From Paludibacteraceae bacterium (lineage in GTDB: Bacteria; Bacteroidota; Bacteroidia; Bacteroidales; Paludibacteraceae), in the NCBI GenBank assembly GCA_017450435.1, contig JAFSTO010000033.1:1-64000 (forward strand): 64,000 bases of DNA, given 5' to 3'. A model generated the notes under the pieces. It did not search any database, was not told where the DNA came from, and saw only the letters and a program-made list of their open reading frames with translations. The position numbers were made by a program, and so were the translations under genes. Positions 27,407 through 35,152 of this stretch are shown here, one piece after another (positions within the stretch are counted from its first letter, which is position 1; each line of letters begins with the position of its first letter).

Positions 27407-28147
27407 TTACTTTATGTTCATTCTGCCGTCCACTTTGGCAGTTACCGTTTGTTGGCGGCGTACGTATTCTATATATAGGTCGCGTATTTTCTTGCCGGTG
27501 AGTGTTTTGTCTTCGAACATCGTTAGTGCTGTCAGTCCGTCGGCTCCGCCGGAGAGGTAGTCGCTGGTGGCAACCTTGTAGTACGCCTCAGGCACTATCT
27601 CTTTCCCGTTCAGTGTTACATGTGTGAGCAGTCCGTCTTTGCCTTCCACGCGAAAACCTGCAGAAACGCCTTGTCCGCCTTGCTCCACGCAGTTCTGTGC
27701 CAGCATCAGCAGTTTGTCGCCGGTCATCGTGAGAATAACCAGTTCGTTATCAAACGGCATAAGTTCGAACACATGCCGGAAGGTAATGGGGCCTGCCTGC
27801 CAGGCGCATCGCAGACCGCCGCAGTTGACAACAGCGAGGTCAATAGTCTCACCCGTCTCCGACTCTGCCATCGCAAGCAGGGCGTCGGTCGCCCAGTTAA
27901 GCAACGGCGACTCAGGCTTGGCGGCAATCATAGGCTCCGGAGCATTGCCGAGAGGAATACATAGTTGCGACTCTAATTCATCGTGCACAGGTGCTATGAT
28001 ATTCAGATATGAGGTGTCCTGAATGGCATTGAGTGTTGAGTCAACGGCAAGCAGCTCTGTGCTGACAGAACTAACGTGCATGGGCTGACGGGTGCAGCAG
28101 ATGAAGAAAAGCGCTATAGGCGCAAGAAAAAGCAGAAAACGTTTCAT
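27407..28147 (-). CDS. Lipoprotein with isolated 5'-nucleotidase C-terminal domain
   Basis: A 246-residue protein with a lipoprotein-like signal (LFFICC). The body is the 5_nucleotid_C fold that binds the nucleobase in UshA-type enzymes: SPLLNWATDALLAMAE, LAVVNCGGLR, ITFRHVFELMPFDNELVILTMTG and YLSGGADGLTAL. The catalytic metallophosphoesterase domain that normally precedes it is not encoded next door on either side, so it is either a split partner encoded elsewhere or a binding protein. A terminator and tRNA-Asn lie directly upstream. Confidence 0.88.
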   Translation of the reverse strand: MKRFLLFLAPIALFFICCTRQPMHVSSVSTELLAVDSTLNAIQDTSYLNIIAPVHDELESQLCIPLGNAPEPMIAAKPESPLLNWATDALLAMAESETGETIDLAVVNCGGLRCAWQAGPITFRHVFELMPFDNELVILTMTGDKLLMLAQNCVEQGGQGVSAGFRVEGKDGLLTHVTLNGKEIVPEAYYKVATSDYLSGGADGLTALTMFEDKTLTGKKIRDLYIEYVRRQQTVTAKVDGRMNIK

Positions 28148-28162
28148 GACACTATAGTATAA

Positions 28163-28195
28163 TAAAAAAAACGAGCCATCATAATGATTGCTCGT
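28163..28195 (-). terminator. Terminator downstream of tRNA-Asn
   Basis: On the minus strand ACGAGC (28190-28195) pairs with GCTCGT (28171-28176), with extra ATCAT/ATGAT pairing inside, followed by a run of eight T (28163-28170). It ends the tRNA-Asn transcript just before the 5'-nucleotidase-domain gene. Confidence 0.8.
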
Positions 28196-28199
28196 TTAG

Positions 28200-28273
28200 C
28201 GCTCCCTCTAGGACTTGAACCTAGGACCCCCTGATTAACAGTCAGATGCTCTAACCGACTGAGCTAAGGAAGC
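28200..28273 (-). tRNA. tRNA-Asn (anticodon GUU)
   Basis: Minus strand, 74 nt. The acceptor is GCTTCCT/AGGGAGC with one G-T wobble and discriminator G. The D arm is GCTCAGTCGGTTAGAGC, the anticodon arm CTGACTGTTAATCAG (GTT), the T arm CTAGGTTCAAGTCCTAG. CCA is not encoded. It has its own promoter (28330-28359) and terminator. Confidence 0.95.
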
Positions 28274-28329
28274 AGTGGTTTTGGCAGGTAGTGCCGCAAC
28301 AAGCAATGCCCTCATTTCAAAACCGACTG

Positions 28330-28359
28330 CAAAGGTAGTGCTTTTTTTTGAACTGACAA
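28330..28359 (-). promoter_or_regulatory. Promoter for tRNA-Asn
   Basis: Minus strand: TTG (complement of 28357-28359), 19-nt spacer, TACCTTTG (complement of 28330-28337). It lies about 55 nt upstream of the mature tRNA. Confidence 0.75.
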
Positions 28360-28534
28360 AGAAAAATGATAAAAAAAGTAAAAAAAAATGATTTTAGCAG
28401 TCAAAATATAGTTGACAGATGAGAAATCGTACGTAATATGAGTAATTTTTTGTAATTTTGTAGAGTTGTTTTACATCGCAGGCATCGTTGTCCTGCGAGT
28501 TTATTTTTCAACTGCCAATCTCTGTTTTTTTCGT

Positions 28535-29524
28535 ATGAAAAAGGTACTTGGTCTGGGTAATGCTCTTACCGACATCCTGATGCAGGTGTCGGACGCTGAT
28601 ATCAAAGCTCTCGGCGTTAGCAAAGGTAGCATGAACCATATCACTCTTGAACAGTCGTTCGACATTCAACACCATTTCTCTTCTACTCGCAAATCTATGA
28701 TTGCGGGTGGTTCAGCTTCTAACACTATCAACGCTATAGCTTCGCTTGGCGGTCAGGCAGCTTTTATCGGTAAGCTTGGGCACGACGAGATAGGCGAGTT
28801 CTTCAGGCAGGACACGCTGCGCAACGGTGTACGTCCGTTGTTTCTGAACTCTGAGCTGCCGTCGGGACACTGCACCGTGCTTATCACGCCGGACGGCGAA
28901 CGCACCTTTTGTACATATCTCGGAGCGTCAGGGGATATAAGAGAGGAGAACATAACGCCGGATATGTTTTTAGGTTTCGACATCTTCCACATCGAGGGAT
29001 ACCTTGTTCAGAATCACGCTCTCATAGAAAAAGCCGTCAGGCAGGCGAAAGAGATGGGACTGCAGGTGTCTTTTGACATGTCTTCGTTTAATGTTATTAA
29101 CGAGAATAAGGAGTTTATTGACTCGCTTGTAAGGCAGTATGTGGACATTGTTTTTGCCAACGAGGACGAGGCCTTGGCATATACTAATTTGGCGCCTGAG
29201 CCGGCGTTAGATATGCTGGCTGATATATGTGACACCGCTGTAGTGAAGATAGGTAAGCGCGGTTCGCTGGTTAGGCATGGAGCGGAGAAATACCTGGTGC
29301 CGGCTATCTGTACCAATTGTGTGGACTCGACCGGTGCCGGCGACTACTATGCTGCCGGTTTCCTTTTCGGTCTCGCATGCAACCTCGACCTGCATAGTTG
29401 CGCCGAGATAGGTACACTGACGGCCGGACGTGTGTGCGAAGTAGTGGGGGCTAAACTATCTGACGATACGTGGACAGAAGTACGCGGACTGGTGGCACTG
29501 ATACAGTCTGAGGAGAGGTGGTGA
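28535..29524 (+). CDS. PfkB-family carbohydrate/nucleoside kinase (adenosine kinase-like)
   Basis: The start is set at ATG 28535 (MKKVLGLGNALTDIL), giving 329 residues; the 23 upstream codons lack family similarity. Ribokinase-fold features are the N-terminal GNALTDIL strand, GGSASNTINAIASLGG (PfkB signature 1), GKLGHDEIGE, and near the C-terminus the DSTGAGDYYAAGFLFGL motif with the catalytic aspartate and anion hole. The pattern is closest to adenosine-type kinases. The substrate is not certain. It is a single-gene unit followed by a terminator. Confidence 0.9.
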   Translation: MKKVLGLGNALTDILMQVSDADIKALGVSKGSMNHITLEQSFDIQHHFSSTRKSMIAGGSASNTINAIASLGGQAAFIGKLGHDEIGEFFRQDTLRNGVRPLFLNSELPSGHCTVLITPDGERTFCTYLGASGDIREENITPDMFLGFDIFHIEGYLVQNHALIEKAVRQAKEMGLQVSFDMSSFNVINENKEFIDSLVRQYVDIVFANEDEALAYTNLAPEPALDMLADICDTAVVKIGKRGSLVRHGAEKYLVPAICTNCVDSTGAGDYYAAGFLFGLACNLDLHSCAEIGTLTAGRVCEVVGAKLSDDTWTEVRGLVALIQSEERW

Positions 29525-29588
29525 GACTTATTTTGATATCTGAGAACTTCCGATAACCTCTGAGGTTCTCATCCTGTAAACAATAAAT

Positions 29589-29616
29589 CGAGGTGTCCGT
29601 TCGGGCACCTCGATTT
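29589..29616. terminator. Bidirectional terminator
   Basis: Stem CGAGGTGTCC / GGGCACCTCG (29589-29598 and 29603-29612, one G-T pair) with loop GTTC, followed by TTTT on the plus strand and an AT-rich run on the minus side. It lies between the converging PfkB kinase and zinc-ribbon genes. Confidence 0.8.
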
Positions 29617-29645
29617 TGTTGTTGGTATAAGAAAACAAGCCACCT

Positions 29646-30419
29646 TTATTTAACCTTAATAGGTTTGGCTTCAGCTGCGAGTTCGTTGTCGATAAGAATA
29701 CGGCCGCAATACTCGCATGGGATGATTTTCTTGCGCAGACGAATATCCAATTGTCTTTGTGCCGGAATCTTGTTGTGGCAGCCTCCGCATGCGTCGCGGT
29801 CAACAGTAACGACAGCCAAGCCGTTGCGGGCGTTGCGGCGGATACGTTTGAAGGCGGAAAGCAGACGCTCGTCGATGTTATTCTCAATCTTGCCGGCTCG
29901 CAGAAGAAGGGTCTCGGTCTGCTCTTTGGTCTCAAGCAGGATATCGTTCAACTCCGAGCGTTTCTGGTTGAGGTCGATGGTCTTCTCCTCAATGTCGGAA
30001 ACAGTCTTTTTCTTATCCTCGGTGCGTGTCTCAAGCAGCGCGGTGAACTCTTTGATACGTTTTTGAGCGAGCTCTATCTCTAACTGCTGGAACTCAATCT
30101 CTTTCGACAGGTTATCATACTCGCGGTTGTTGCGCACGTTATCCTGCTGTTCTTTGTAGCGGTTGATGGCTACGTTGGCGTTCTCTGTCTTGACGCGCAT
30201 CTCTGACAGCTTGGTCTCGCACTCTTTGATGTCATTCTCGATGTTGGTGAGACGGGTCTTCAGACCTTCTACTATATCTGCCATGTCTTTCACCTCCTGA
30301 GGCAACTCGCCTTGAAGGACACGCAACTCGTCGATCTTGCTGTCAACCTGTTGCAGTTCGTAAAGAGCTTTCAGCTTGTCTTCCACTGTCAGCTCGGTCG
30401 GGTCAATTTTCTTTGCCAT
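29646..30419 (-). CDS. Coiled-coil protein with C-terminal C4 zinc ribbon
   Basis: A 257-residue protein. Residues about 10-190 form a long coiled coil rich in Glu, Lys, Leu and Gln. The C-terminus is a zinc ribbon: CGGCHNKIP and CEYCGRIL provide four cysteines. It belongs to the CT398-like/C4-type family of hairpin coiled-coil proteins of unclear function. In Bacteroidetes it commonly neighbours the Nif3-like gene, as here (115 nt upstream on the same strand). Confidence 0.88.
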   Translation of the reverse strand: MAKKIDPTELTVEDKLKALYELQQVDSKIDELRVLQGELPQEVKDMADIVEGLKTRLTNIENDIKECETKLSEMRVKTENANVAINRYKEQQDNVRNNREYDNLSKEIEFQQLEIELAQKRIKEFTALLETRTEDKKKTVSDIEEKTIDLNQKRSELNDILLETKEQTETLLLRAGKIENNIDERLLSAFKRIRRNARNGLAVVTVDRDACGGCHNKIPAQRQLDIRLRKKIIPCEYCGRILIDNELAAEAKPIKVK

Positions 30420-30534
30420 AGTTGTTTATATTTTTATTATTATTTTGAATTTAATTTTAATAAGTAATATTTTCGGTTAATTTTCCACCCGCTTTGCCTC
30501 CCAAATGACCGTCTCTACCGGTGTTGGTCGCGTT

Positions 30535-31341
30535 TTATCCTTTATACCACAATGTGGGGCTCAGGTCGCTTTTGGCATCGATGATGTTGAGCGGCGTGTG
30601 GCTGAGCAGTCGGCGGAAGACGTCTTTCGTAAACTGTTCGCTCTCGAAGTGCCCGATGTCGAAGAGTGGTATTGTGCCGAGTGTATCCACGAAATCGTGA
30701 TGCCGTATGTCTGCCGATACGAAAGCGTCGGCATGTTGCTCAATAGCATCGCTGACGAACTCCGCCCCTGAGCCGCCTACTAATGCTATACGCCTGAGAA
30801 GACGGTCGGTGGGGTTGCTGTATCTGATACACTCTTGTCTGAAGGTAGTGGAGAGCAGTTGTAGAAGTCCTTGCAGAGTCATTGCTTGTGGTAAGTCACC
30901 GATGACGCCTAAGCCGGTGGCTGCACCTGCGGGAGATAGGATAGAGTAATGCTCTATGCCCAGCCGTTTGGCCATCTCTCCGCTCACTCCGTCGGGCTGT
31001 ACGTCCATGGCCGTGTGAGACGAGTATATGGCTATGCCGTGGCGTATGGCCTGCTCGGCTATACGCTGCTGCGGCGTCATGCCGCTGATGGTCTTCAAAC
31101 CATGGAACAATAAAGGATGGTGGGAAATGACGAGCTGCGCCTTACAATGCTGCGCCTCCTCAATAACACACTCTATAACGTCGGTGCAGAGTAGCACCGT
31201 CGTTACGTCAGCGTCTGTGTGACCAATCTGTAGCCCCGAGTTGTCCCACGACTCTTGTAGGGGCAGTGGAGCTGCAGACTCGATAATATTGATTATCTCC
31301 TGTAAGAGCAAATGTCTTTTGTTGAATGAGGTGATGAGCAC
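30535..31341 (-). CDS. Nif3-like dinuclear metal centre protein
   Basis: A 268-residue member of the NIF3/GTP cyclohydrolase I type 2 family. Metal-ligand motifs are SHHPLLFHG near residue 75, a YSSHTAMD segment near 106 and the C-terminal GHFESEQF. The short form (no PII-like insert) is present. Its function is not settled. The DUF5606 gene lies 19 nt upstream, the zinc-ribbon gene downstream. The gap downstream (30420-30534) contains a half copy of the GTAGAGACGG repeat family. Confidence 0.92.
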   Translation of the reverse strand: MLITSFNKRHLLLQEIINIIESAAPLPLQESWDNSGLQIGHTDADVTTVLLCTDVIECVIEEAQHCKAQLVISHHPLLFHGLKTISGMTPQQRIAEQAIRHGIAIYSSHTAMDVQPDGVSGEMAKRLGIEHYSILSPAGAATGLGVIGDLPQAMTLQGLLQLLSTTFRQECIRYSNPTDRLLRRIALVGGSGAEFVSDAIEQHADAFVSADIRHHDFVDTLGTIPLFDIGHFESEQFTKDVFRRLLSHTPLNIIDAKSDLSPTLWYKG

Positions 31342-31360
31342 CGCTCATCTCTGTCCCTCA

Positions 31361-31774
31361 TTACTCCTCTGCTTTCTCTTCTTCCGGCTTGAAGGTGGTG
31401 AAACCGGCTGCAGTGAGGATGTTGTACCATTGTGCCAACTTGCGGATGTCGGAAGGATAAACGCGCTCGCGGTCATAGTCCGGCAATACTTTGCTAAACC
31501 ACTCGCCAAGAGCTTTATTGTCGGCTTTCTTTATATCCCAAGTCAGGGCTTTGCCGCCCTCTAACTTGTAGGCCGCCTCTAATACCTCCCATAGTTTGGC
31601 ATCTTCGCCGTTGGTGAACATTGATATGTCTGCCAAACTGACGATGCGGTCGCGAGCATAGGTCGGGCAACGTTTGCCGTCAGTGAGTGACTCGATGATA
31701 AGCATGTTGTTTCCCCTGTTCACGAGGCGGTATAGTCCGGGCTTGCCCGATACGGATAGTATGTCTTTTAGCAT
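31361..31774 (-). CDS. DUF5606 domain protein
   Basis: A 137-residue conserved Bacteroidetes protein. The N-terminal [18 protein letters not shown] and the [11 protein letters not shown] segment fit DUF5606. The middle is mixed alpha/beta and the tail is acidic (KPEEEKAEE). No catalytic residues are evident, and it has no signal peptide, so it is cytoplasmic. Function is unknown. A strong promoter (31837-31867) precedes it, and it heads the run to nif3 and the zinc-ribbon gene. Confidence 0.82.
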   Translation of the reverse strand: MLKDILSVSGKPGLYRLVNRGNNMLIIESLTDGKRCPTYARDRIVSLADISMFTNGEDAKLWEVLEAAYKLEGGKALTWDIKKADNKALGEWFSKVLPDYDRERVYPSDIRKLAQWYNILTAAGFTTFKPEEEKAEE

Positions 31775-31836
31775 AGTGGTCTTTTGTTTTCTAAACTTTT
31801 ATCGGATTTATACGTGAATATTCACAAATCGACATG

Positions 31837-31867
31837 CAAAATTAGTGCTTTTTTCTCAATTATGCAA
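31837..31867 (-). promoter_or_regulatory. Promoter for the DUF5606-nif3 run
   Basis: Minus strand: TTG (complement of 31865-31867), 20-nt spacer, TAATTTTG (complement of 31837-31844). It diverges from the smpB promoter with 39 nt between them. Confidence 0.82.
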
Positions 31868-31906
31868 GAAACAGGCGCGAATAGTGCAGTGAAACAACGT
31901 TTTTTC

Positions 31907-31937
31907 TTGCATAACCCGATTTTTTGTAGTAATTTTG
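31907..31937 (+). promoter_or_regulatory. Promoter for smpB
   Basis: TTG at 31907-31909, 20-nt spacer, TAATTTTG at 31930-31937. It places the transcript start near 31944, so the smpB start codon must be at or after 31967. Confidence 0.82.
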
Positions 31938-31966
31938 CAGGCTTGTTTGTGCAATCCGTCTCATCC

Positions 31967-32473
31967 ATGGACGACGAAATAGTTCGTCTCATCCGCGAGG
32001 ACAGAAAACTGACATCAGTGCTTCCTAAATCAAACGTCAATATTAAGAACAAACGTGCATACTTCGACTACGAGGTACTGCAGCGTTATACTGCCGGCAT
32101 ACAGCTTTTCGGTACGGAGATTAAGTCTATCCGTGAGAGCAGAGCTTCACTGGCGGACACCTATTGCAGTTTCGAGGGTAGGGAGCTATGGGTGAGAGGT
32201 ATGCATATAGCCACTTACGCTTTCGGTTCGTATAACAACCACGACGTGCGGCGCAACAGAAAACTGCTGCTGACCAAGCGCGAACTGAGAAAACTGCAGA
32301 ATGCTGTGAAAGATACGGGAAAGACCATCATTCCGCTTTCGCTGTTTATCAACGAAAAAGGACTGGCAAAGTTGGAGATTGGTCTGTGTCAGGGCAAGCA
32401 TAACTATGACAAACGACAGTCGCTGCGCGAGAAAGATGACAAGCGTGAGTTGGACAGGGCGATGAAGATATAA
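31967..32473 (+). CDS. smpB: SsrA-binding protein SmpB
   Basis: From ATG 31967 the product is 168 residues. The core starts at [20 protein letters not shown], with [19 protein letters not shown] and the tail [27 protein letters not shown], as in all SmpB. It binds tmRNA and guides it to stalled ribosomes. The open frame continues upstream, but the promoter at 31907-31937 excludes those codons. About 20 residues precede the usual core start; a GTG at 32018 is another possible start. No tmRNA gene is seen next to it. Confidence 0.94.
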   Translation: MDDEIVRLIREDRKLTSVLPKSNVNIKNKRAYFDYEVLQRYTAGIQLFGTEIKSIRESRASLADTYCSFEGRELWVRGMHIATYAFGSYNNHDVRRNRKLLLTKRELRKLQNAVKDTGKTIIPLSLFINEKGLAKLEIGLCQGKHNYDKRQSLREKDDKRELDRAMKI

Positions 32474-32553
32474 GGCTAAGCCTGTTAGCGGTTAACTATG
32501 CGGGCGTATGCCTGTCGTCGGAAGGTGAAAATAAATTTAGAAACAATTATACA

Positions 32554-34086
32554 ATGAAAGCATTACTAATGATTCTTGATGGCTGGGGTATTGGTGACAA
32601 GACCAAGTCTGATGCCATCTATTCCACGCCGACCCCTAACTGGGACGCGCTCTTGAAGAAGTACCCTCACTCGCAGCTTCTTGCCTGTGGTGAGAACGTT
32701 GGTCTGCCCGACGGACAGATGGGAAACTCTGAGGTGGGACACCTGAATATCGGCGCCGGACGTGTCGTTTATCAGGATTTGGTGAAGATTAACATCGCTT
32801 GTCGTGAGAACACCATCAAGCAGAACAAAGAGATTATAGCGGCATACGAGCATGCCCGTCAGACGGGAAAGAAAGTGCATATCATGGGCTTGACCTCTAC
32901 CGGTGGCGTTCATTCGTCGCTGGAGCACTTGTTCAAACTTGTGGAGATTTCCGCCGACTACGGCGTCAGCAGCCGCACTTTTGTCCATTGTTTCATGGAC
33001 GGTCGCGACACCGACCCGCGCAGTGGTATCACATATATTGCCGACCTGCAGAAAGAGTGCGATAAATACGGCGCACATATAGCCTCCATCATCGGCCGTT
33101 TCTACGCTATGGACCGCGACAAACGTTGGGAGCGTATAAAAATCGCATACGACCAACTTGTCTTGGGCGAGGGTCGTAAAGAGACGGATATGGTGGCAGC
33201 GGTGCAAGGTTGCTATGACCGCCACACGGAGGAGCATAAGGACACTGACGAGTTCATGGAGCCTTTGGTAAACAGCACCTGCGACGGACGTATAGAGGAG
33301 GGCGACACCGTCATCTTCTTCAACTACCGCAACGACCGTGCAAAGGAGATAACCATAGCGCTGACACAACAGGACATGCCGGAGCAGGGAATGCACACTA
33401 TCCCCGGACTGCACTACTGCTGCATGACGCCATACGACTCTTCTTTCACCGGACTGCATATACTCTTCCCAAAGGAGAATGTGGAGAACACCCTCGGCGA
33501 GACTGTTTCCAAACTCGGCATGAAACAGCTGCGTATTGCAGAGACGGAGAAGTTCGCGCACGTCACGTTCTTCTTTAACGGTGGTAGGGAGGCTGAGTAC
33601 GAGGGTGAGGACCGTATTCTTATCCCATCGCCTAAGGTGCCTACCTACGACATGAAACCGGAGATGTCGGCACCGGAGGTGACAGAGGCACTGGTGGCTG
33701 CTATCAAGACGCAGAAATACGACTATATAACCCTTAACTTCGCCAACGGCGATATGGTTGGTCATACGGGTGTCTATCCTGCCATACAAGAGGCGGTGCG
33801 TACTATCGACAGATGTGTGCAACAGGTGTTGGATGCCGCTCTCGCTAACGGTTATGAGACGCTGATCATCGCCGACCACGGCAACTGCGACTACGCTATC
33901 AACCCCGACGGCACACCAAACACCGCCCACTCGCTCAACCCCGTGCCGTTCGTCTATGTGTCGAAAGACCACATCGACGCGAAGGTTAGCGATGGCCGCC
34001 TCGCTGACGTGGCTCCTTCGCTCTGCCATATACTCGGCATACACCAGCCCGAAGAGATGACAGGCCACTGTCTCATCAAGGATTGA
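32554..34086 (+). CDS. gpmI: 2,3-bisphosphoglycerate-independent phosphoglycerate mutase
   Basis: A 510-residue alkaline-phosphatase superfamily enzyme that interconverts 3- and 2-phosphoglycerate in glycolysis. The N-terminal ILDGWGIG holds the first metal aspartate, [14 protein letters not shown] holds the catalytic serine, and the transferase domain has [11 protein letters not shown] and [10 protein letters not shown]. The C-terminal metal ligands are in [12 protein letters not shown] and ADHGNCD. Length and order match the family. A terminator follows 57 nt after the stop. Confidence 0.97.
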   Translation: MKALLMILDGWGIGDKTKSDAIYSTPTPNWDALLKKYPHSQLLACGENVGLPDGQMGNSEVGHLNIGAGRVVYQDLVKINIACRENTIKQNKEIIAAYEHARQTGKKVHIMGLTSTGGVHSSLEHLFKLVEISADYGVSSRTFVHCFMDGRDTDPRSGITYIADLQKECDKYGAHIASIIGRFYAMDRDKRWERIKIAYDQLVLGEGRKETDMVAAVQGCYDRHTEEHKDTDEFMEPLVNSTCDGRIEEGDTVIFFNYRNDRAKEITIALTQQDMPEQGMHTIPGLHYCCMTPYDSSFTGLHILFPKENVENTLGETVSKLGMKQLRIAETEKFAHVTFFFNGGREAEYEGEDRILIPSPKVPTYDMKPEMSAPEVTEALVAAIKTQKYDYITLNFANGDMVGHTGVYPAIQEAVRTIDRCVQQVLDAALANGYETLIIADHGNCDYAINPDGTPNTAHSLNPVPFVYVSKDHIDAKVSDGRLADVAPSLCHILGIHQPEEMTGHCLIKD

Positions 34087-34142
34087 TTTTCCGTTTTTTT
34101 GTCTTTTCTACGAATTAAACGGATTTATTTACGGCATACGGT

Positions 34143-34174
34143 AGAGACGGTCGGGAAGACCGCCTCTCTTTTTT
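34143..34174 (+). terminator. Terminator of gpmI (GTAGAGACGG repeat-family member)
   Basis: AGAGACGGTC (34143-34152) pairs with GACCGCCTCT (34158-34167) with one mismatch, loop GGGAA, then CTTTTTTT. The stem belongs to the same GTAGAGACGG palindrome family found several times further on. Confidence 0.75.
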
Positions 34175-34186
34175 GTTTGTCAACGA

Positions 34187-34243
34187 ATTGAACGGATATT
34201 TATCTACGAATTGAACGGATTGGGCAAATATTTTTTTAGGGGG
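34187..34243. repeat. 57-bp direct repeat, copy 1
   Basis: Identical to 34897-34953, 710 bp away. Contains ACGAATTGAACGGATTGGG followed by CAAATA, seven T and AGGGGG. The ACGAATT(G/A)AACGGAT word inside it recurs about seven times in 34100-34930. Confidence 0.85.
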
Positions 34244-34251
34244 GATAATTC

Positions 34252-34470
34252 GTTCATTCGTTAACCGTTCAACCGTTCATCCGTTCAATCGTTCATTCGT
34301 TAACCGTTCATTCGTTAACCGTTCATTCGTTAATCGTTCATTCGTTAATCGTTCATTCGTTAATCGTTCATTCGTTAATCGTTCATTCGTTAATCGTTCA
34401 TTCGTTAATCGTTCATTCGTTAATCGTTCATTCGTTAATCGTTCATTCGTTAATCGTTCATTCGTTCACT
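34252..34470. repeat. 15-bp tandem repeat array (GTTCATTCGTTAATC)
   Basis: Starts with mixed 8- and 7-bp words (GTTCATTC, GTTAACC, GTTCAACC, GTTCATCC, GTTCAATC), then 11 nearly identical 15-bp units from 34291 to 34455 and a degenerate last unit to 34470. Each 15-mer is a GTTCATTC plus GTTAATC pair. The words are inverted relatives of the ACGAATTGAACGGAT repeats on either side. Not coding in any convincing frame. No spacers, so not a CRISPR array. Confidence 0.92.
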
Positions 34471-34483
34471 GTTCTTTATTTTA

Positions 34484-34530
34484 CATCGGGCGCGGAAAGT
34501 GCAAAAAAAATACGATTTCCGCGCCCGATG
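34484..34530. repeat. Hairpin element, copy 1 (GGGCGCGGAAA arms)
   Basis: Arms CATCGGGCGCGGAAA (34484-34498) and TTTCCGCGCCCGATG (34516-34530), perfect 15 bp, with a 17-nt A-rich loop. Copy 2 follows 7 nt later with the same loop length. Confidence 0.88.
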
Positions 34531-34537
34531 TGTGGTG

Positions 34538-34582
34538 ATTGGGCGCGGAAAGTGTAAAAAAAATACGATTTCCGCGCCCAAT
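34538..34582. repeat. Hairpin element, copy 2 with compensatory change
   Basis: Arms ATTGGGCGCGGAAA (34538-34551) and TTTCCGCGCCCAAT (34569-34582), perfect 14 bp. Against copy 1 a C-G pair has become T-A on both arms. The 17-nt loop differs from copy 1 at one base. Paired change means the structure itself is kept. Confidence 0.88.
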
Positions 34583-34593
34583 GTGTTGCGTAT

Positions 34594-34725
34594 ATTAGAA
34601 ATGTTGACCAGACACAGACGCGTTATGGTATCATGCCGACGTTTATCACCACATACGGTCTAACCCCCAACGGTTACGCAAATAACATATTGAATAACGT
34701 CACCATGGATGATTTGTTTCAATAA
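34594..34725 (+). pseudogene. C-terminal remnant of an AAA-family ATPase gene
   Basis: An open frame that ends at TAA 34723-34725 encodes IRNVDQTQTRYGIMPTFITT, then YGLTPNGYANNILNNVTMDDLFQ. The PTxITTYG...VTMDDLF pattern is how the Bacteroidetes AAA ATPases of the archaeal/DUF234-like type end. The upstream part of the gene is missing; the frame runs straight into the twin hairpins. It is a remnant left after deletion or insertion. The match is from memory of the family tail. Confidence 0.6.
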
Positions 34726-34760
34726 ATCCCGTGGCGGACAGACATACGTTTTGGTATATG

Positions 34761-34807
34761 GTAGAGACGGGGTCCCTGTCTGCCGACAGGCAGGTTCGAC
34801 CGTCTCT
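34761..34807. repeat. Nested palindromes: 18-bp element inside a GTAGAGACGG repeat
   Basis: Outer arms AGAGACGG (34763-34770) and CCGTCTCT (34800-34807). In the loop lies CTGTCTGCCGACAGGCAG (34776-34793), itself a CTGTC/GACAG hairpin. The same 18-mer occurs inside the beta-helix gene at 41526-41543. Confidence 0.82.
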
Positions 34808-34896
34808 CATTGTTTATCTACGAATTAAACGGATTGGACGGATATTTATCTACGAATTGAACGGATTGGACGGATATTTATCTACGAATTAAACGG

Positions 34897-34953
34897 ATTG
34901 AACGGATATTTATCTACGAATTGAACGGATTGGGCAAATATTTTTTTAGGGGG
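34897..34953. repeat. 57-bp direct repeat, copy 2
   Basis: Identical to 34187-34243. It is preceded by three more tandem copies of the TTTATCTACGAATT(G/A)AACGG unit (period about 35 nt, 34813-34920) and followed by GTTCA-type words as in copy 1. Confidence 0.85.
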
Positions 34954-35115
34954 ACCGTTCACTCGTTCATCCGTTCTTCATCCGTTCAAACTTCATTCGT
35001 TCATTCGTATGAGTGTATAAATATGTAAATTATGCATAAAATGGGGGATGGTGAAAATTGGGGGCTTTTTTATGTAAAAAAATAGCTCTTTATGCAAAAA
35101 AAATCGGGCAAAATA

Positions 35116-35146
35116 TTGCGTATTCCAAATATTTGGAGTACCTTTG
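35116..35146 (+). promoter_or_regulatory. Strong promoter of the structured RNA
   Basis: TTG at 35116-35118, 20-nt spacer, TACCTTTG at 35139-35146. The 20 nt at 35094-35113 are identical to the block at 51089-51108 in front of the ribosomal str operon, at the same distance (22 nt) from TTG. This suggests high, growth-linked expression. Confidence 0.85.
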
Positions 35147-35152
35147 CAATGC

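Noticed and set aside
28453..28460. Promoter for the PfkB kinase gene
   Set aside because: TAATTTTG fits the -7 element but no TTG lies at the right distance; left as undecided.
32566..34068. 500-residue minus-strand ORF
   Set aside because: Exact antisense of gpmI, which has all family motifs; the minus-strand product resembles nothing known and its length is a shadow effect.
34252..34470. CRISPR array
   Set aside because: Units are 15 bp and adjoin without unique spacers; no cas genes are present.
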